A stretch of DNA of 64,000 nt from Paenibacillus sp. UNC451MF (GTDB lineage: Bacteria; Bacillota; Bacilli; Paenibacillales; NBRC-103111), in the NCBI RefSeq assembly GCF_000686845.1, contig NZ_JMLS01000005.1:1-64000 (forward strand), given 5' to 3'. Shown here piece after piece: positions 61,437-64,000 of the stretch. Below the pieces are notes generated by a model. The model saw nothing but the letters and a program-made list of their open reading frames with translations, did no database searches and had not been told where the DNA came from. The first letter of the stretch is position 1. Each line of letters begins with the position of its first letter. The translations under genes and the position numbers were made by a program.

Positions 61437-62354
61437 ATGTTTACGTTAAAAGACGAGCTTTTTTATATCGATTATTTAAAATTCCGAGTTCGTTGGATTC
61501 GCGATATGTCCAAGTCCACCACCTATTCCATATCTCAGCTGAAGCTTCCCTATACGCTGTTTTGGCTTGTGCTTGAAGGAAAGCTGGAGCTGATGATACA
61601 TGAGGAAAAGCGTCAGGTATCCACGGGGGATATCGTCATATTTCCTCCTAACACCATGTTCAGCTTGCTTCCACAGCAGGAGGAGCAGCCTATTCGATAC
61701 TTATCGCTGTGCGGAGATTTGAAGATTGGAAATTTGGATCTTGTCACGGTATATGACCTTCCCTTCATTTCCCATATAGCGTCTTCCACGGGTTTAAGCA
61801 AGCTTATTTCCGTGTGGGGAACGGCGCTGGAAGCCTTCGAGCAGTTAGGGGAGCTAATCAACGGGGACAAGCCTCGTTCCGAGGCCGATACACCGCATAC
61901 GCACCTTATACGCACGGACATCTCGATGCAATTTCTAGGTATGCAGGGATGGCTCTATCAATGGCTGCAGCACTTTCTGTCCGTTATGGGAGAACAGCTG
62001 CCTGTTGAACCGCTCCGGTTTGAAGAGAGAGTCATGAAGGTGTGCCAGTTTATTCAGCATCATATCGGCAGTCCCTTATGCTTGCAGGATTTGGCTGATC
62101 ACGTGTACTTAAGTCCCGGCTATTTAAGCCATTTATTTCTGCAAAGTCTAGGCATGCCTCCTATGGAGTATGTAAGGCAGATGCGGATTCAAACCGCCAA
62201 AACAATGCTGATGGACTCCTCCTACACTATTAAGGAAATTGCGGAGAAAGTCGGATACGAGGAACAAAGCCAATTGAGCCGAGCTTTTCGCCAAGCGGAA
62301 GGAATTAGTCCTGTTCAATACAGACAAAGCATTCAAGCTTCGATCACAATGTAA
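61437..62354 (+). CDS. AraC-family transcriptional regulator
   Basis: A 305-residue regulator. The N-terminal half holds a cupin-type sensing domain (KLELMIHEEKRQVSTGDIVI near 45-65), and the C-terminal 100 residues form two HTH units (LQDLADHVYLSPGYLSHLF and IKEIAEKVGYEEQSQLSRAF). The ATG at 61437 is nine bases after GGAGG; the TTG at 61428 is less likely. It is likely to activate the sulfatase gene or sugar uptake genes; not shown by sequence. Confidence 0.9.
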   Translation: MFTLKDELFYIDYLKFRVRWIRDMSKSTTYSISQLKLPYTLFWLVLEGKLELMIHEEKRQVSTGDIVIFPPNTMFSLLPQQEEQPIRYLSLCGDLKIGNLDLVTVYDLPFISHIASSTGLSKLISVWGTALEAFEQLGELINGDKPRSEADTPHTHLIRTDISMQFLGMQGWLYQWLQHFLSVMGEQLPVEPLRFEERVMKVCQFIQHHIGSPLCLQDLADHVYLSPGYLSHLFLQSLGMPPMEYVRQMRIQTAKTMLMDSSYTIKEIAEKVGYEEQSQLSRAFRQAEGISPVQYRQSIQASITM

Positions 62355-62551
62355 CAATAACCGGAAACAAGTAAGGCGGAACCGATGCATGCCAATCAAG
62401 GCTGCAGGTGTTGCGCCTATTTTTGCTTTTTATGAAAACCGCAGGAGTTATTAAAGGTGACTTTCTCATACGCATCCTTAACTGCCAATGTGTGGTATTC
62501 CTGATGTAACAGCCCATCACGTATTGTATTCGAACAACCTATCGGAGATAA

Positions 62552-62571
62552 TATACCTATACCGGTATAAT
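62552..62571 (+). promoter_or_regulatory. CsoR/CstR-type operator on a -10 box
   Basis: TATACC-TATACC-GGTATA includes the perfect palindrome TATACCGGTATA (62558-62569). The -10 box TATAAT (62566-62571) overlaps its right arm, so a bound repressor would block RNA polymerase. It is 18 bases before the CstR-like ATG. Confidence 0.6.
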
Positions 62572-62588
62572 GGAAAGGATGAATCTAC

Positions 62589-62855
62589 ATGTCCATGAAA
62601 TATGATGACGATGTGAAAAAAAGATTGAAACGGATGGAAGGCCAGATACGCGGCATCTTGAAGATGATGGAAGAGGAGCAGGACTGCAAGGATGTTGTGA
62701 GTCAGATTTCTGCGGTGAGAAGCGCCGCGGATAAGGCAATAGCCTATATCGTGGCGGTGAATTTGGAGCAATGTATTATTGAGGAAAAAGAAGCGGGCAG
62801 AGATTCCAGCAAAGTCGTCAAGCAGGCGGTGGAGCTATTGGTCAAAAGTCGTTAA
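62589..62855 (+). CDS. cstR: CstR-like sulfur-sensing repressor (CsoR/FrmR family)
   Basis: An 88-residue all-helical repressor of the CsoR family. Cys33 and Cys62 are at the two conserved Cys positions, but the CsoR copper-binding His (25 residues after the first Cys) is Asn58, as in the persulfide sensor CstR of Staphylococcus. Cys33 (QDCKDVVSQI) and Cys62 (NLEQCII) could form a di- or polysulfide link. The next gene is a rhodanese, as expected for a sulfide-response unit. AAAGGATG precedes the ATG. Copper-CsoR is a less likely alternative because of the missing His. Confidence 0.82.
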   Translation: MSMKYDDDVKKRLKRMEGQIRGILKMMEEEQDCKDVVSQISAVRSAADKAIAYIVAVNLEQCIIEEKEAGRDSSKVVKQAVELLVKSR

Positions 62856-62878
62856 ATTAGCGGAAAAGAGGCGTTGTC

Positions 62879-63265
62879 ATGGATATACAGCTTATAATAA
62901 AAATCGTTGCCATTGCATTTTTGCTATGGTTCCTATATTCCCGGTTTGCAGGGGTCAAGGGATTGAAAACATTGCCTACCGATCTCTTTCAGCAGGAGCT
63001 AAAGGAAAATCCGGATGCACTGCTGGTTGATGTTCGTGAGCCGGGGGAGGTCAAGCAAGGATATATTCCCAGTGCAGTAAATATTCCGTTATCCCAGTTG
63101 AATAGAAGATGGGGAGAGATCCCAAGCGATAAAAGCGTATATTTGTACTGCCGAAGCGGGATGAGAAGCAAGCAAGCGGCCAGAGTATTGCTTAAAAATG
63201 GTTTGCGCGATGTATCTCACTTGCAGGGCGGGGTCGCAACCTGGAAAGGCAAGCTGGTAGAATAA
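62879..63265 (+). CDS. Membrane-anchored rhodanese-like sulfurtransferase
   Basis: A 128-residue protein with an N-terminal membrane helix (about 5-22) and a single rhodanese domain (about 30-128). The active-site Cys91 is in YLYCRSGMRSKQA, the persulfide-carrying loop, and LLVDVREPGEV is the conserved first strand. It probably handles sulfane sulfur at the membrane. It is 23 bp behind the CstR-like gene and should share its regulation. A terminator follows. Confidence 0.9.
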   Translation: MDIQLIIKIVAIAFLLWFLYSRFAGVKGLKTLPTDLFQQELKENPDALLVDVREPGEVKQGYIPSAVNIPLSQLNRRWGEIPSDKSVYLYCRSGMRSKQAARVLLKNGLRDVSHLQGGVATWKGKLVE

Positions 63266-63340
63266 AGGGTACAGAGGCCGAAGGGCTACCGGAGAGTATA
63301 GCAATATTTCAAGGGTTCACGGGTGTCTCGTCAATTTGAA

Positions 63341-63377
63341 AAGATCGTCTCCCAATGGGAAGACGACCTTTTTTTTG
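63341..63377 (+). terminator. Terminator after the rhodanese gene
   Basis: CGTCTCCC pairs with GGGAAGACG with one bulged A, followed by a long T-run. It could also serve the convergent TetR gene. Confidence 0.8.
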
Positions 63378-63400
63378 CTTTTACCATCATTAGGTGCGAT

Positions 63401-63997
63401 TTAACGACCGGTGACCATCCGCAGTAAAACGTCAATCTCAGGCTTTCTATAGGCAGAGTCCTCTTGGGTGTTCAAGACCATTAGTCCTGAGAGGACCGAC
63501 AAATAGGAAGCAATTAAATGCTCCAGATTACCTGGGGCAATTTCTCCGGCCTGCTGTCCCTCTGTAAATAACGGAAGCAAGTGATCGACAAAAGTCTTCA
63601 TCGAGTATTGTTCAACGAGCTGTCTTGCCTTCTCCGGAACGCCATCCGAAGTACGAGCTTGGTGAATCAGCATGAAGTAGGGTGCGCCGCGATCATCCAG
63701 AATTTCTTCGGTCAAAGCTCTTATTTTATCGATCGCAGAGCCTGGAAGATCGTATAGACTGCGCATGGCAGCTTGTGATTCTATCATTGCCCCTTGAACG
63801 AGAGTATTAAAAAGTTCTTCCTTGGATTTGAAATAATGGTACAGCAGACCGTGGCTGATACCGGCTTCGGCTGCAATCATACTCATCTTCGTTCCTATGA
63901 TCCCCCGGCGGGCAAAGACATTAAGGGCGGCTGCTATTATTTGATCTTTGCGTTCATCGCGAATTTGATGTAATTGTTCATCGTTTAAAGGCGCCAA
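63401..63997 (-). CDS. TetR-family transcriptional regulator
   Basis: A protein of at least 198 residues with an N-terminal HTH (TKMSMIAAEAGISHGLLYHYFKSKEELF, about 36-63) and a helical ligand domain with a TetR_C-like pattern. The first in-frame start seen is TTG at 63997, three bases from the window edge; the true start and its operator may lie outside. Its target is unknown. Confidence 0.85.
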   Translation of the reverse strand: MAPLNDEQLHQIRDERKDQIIAAALNVFARRGIIGTKMSMIAAEAGISHGLLYHYFKSKEELFNTLVQGAMIESQAAMRSLYDLPGSAIDKIRALTEEILDDRGAPYFMLIHQARTSDGVPEKARQLVEQYSMKTFVDHLLPLFTEGQQAGEIAPGNLEHLIASYLSVLSGLMVLNTQEDSAYRKPEIDVLLRMVTGR

Positions 63998-64000
63998 AGT

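Overview
The window looks like chromosomal DNA of an endospore-forming Bacillales member, most likely Paenibacillus or a close relative. Pointers are two small acid-soluble spore proteins (an alpha/beta type and SspI), a GerAB-type germination permease, a YheC/D-type ATP-grasp protein, a YjcZ-type micropeptide, the CcpN/YqfL pair, GlpX, a Lia-type envelope stress module and two LplB/LplC/lipoprotein sugar-transport cassettes around a YesN/YesM pair. Many genes have strong GGAGG-type ribosome sites, and GTG and TTG starts are common. The species call is inference from gene content and style; no search was run.

Layout. 1-1160: twelve tRNA genes closed by a terminator. 1.2-5.0 kb: small spore and envelope genes, a lipoprotein polysaccharide deacetylase, a TauE/SafE exporter and glpX. 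5.2-6.7 kb: ccpN and its yqfL partner, which control gluconeogenesis. 6.9-13.3 kb: a membrane-anchored molybdopterin oxidoreductase, a germination permease and a molybdenum-cofactor group (MOSC protein, mobA, moaA, moeA). 13.4-16.8 kb: a spore micropeptide, a membrane histidine kinase and an Eis-like acetyltransferase. 17.0-21.9 kb: a combined Lia/Psp envelope stress operon with a LiaI-like protein, two PspA paralogues, PspC, LiaF, LiaS and LiaR.

21.9-31.9 kb: a TetR regulator with two matching palindromes in front of it, a gene-poor gap, small unknown proteins, zwf, a membrane phosphoesterase, prfC, a DUF1453-like protein and an ATP-grasp spore protein. 31.9-34.1 kb: a response regulator/histidine kinase pair on the minus strand. 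34.4-38.6 kb: a LacI regulator that appears to start at ATT, followed by two Gfo/Idh/MocA dehydrogenases and a ThuA-like protein. 38.7-40.6 kb: sspI with a clear sigma-G-like promoter, a KtrA/TrkA subunit and a SpoU methyltransferase. 40.6-42.6 kb: an AT-richer stretch with a decayed gene, a duplicated-motif small protein and a hexapeptide acetyltransferase.

42.6-54.3 kb: transport cassette 1 (two permeases, binding lipoprotein, TauD-family dioxygenase), a zinc-ribbon protein, the YesN/YesM-type system and transport cassette 2. No ATPase gene is present, so both cassettes probably share one encoded elsewhere. 54.4-57.8 kb: small, mostly unknown proteins and a HAD phosphatase. 57.9-63.3 kb: a MarR regulator and MFS transporter sharing an inverted 13-bp operator, a sulfatase, an AraC regulator, and a CstR-like sulfur sensor with a membrane rhodanese. 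The window ends in a TetR regulator.

The most notable features are the merged Lia/Psp operon, the cytochrome-b-like/molybdopterin fusion, the TauD enzyme inside a sugar-type ABC operon, and several regulator-operator pairs readable directly from sequence. No CRISPR array, insertion sequence or prophage was seen. Nothing here can be claimed as an entirely new system on sequence reading alone.
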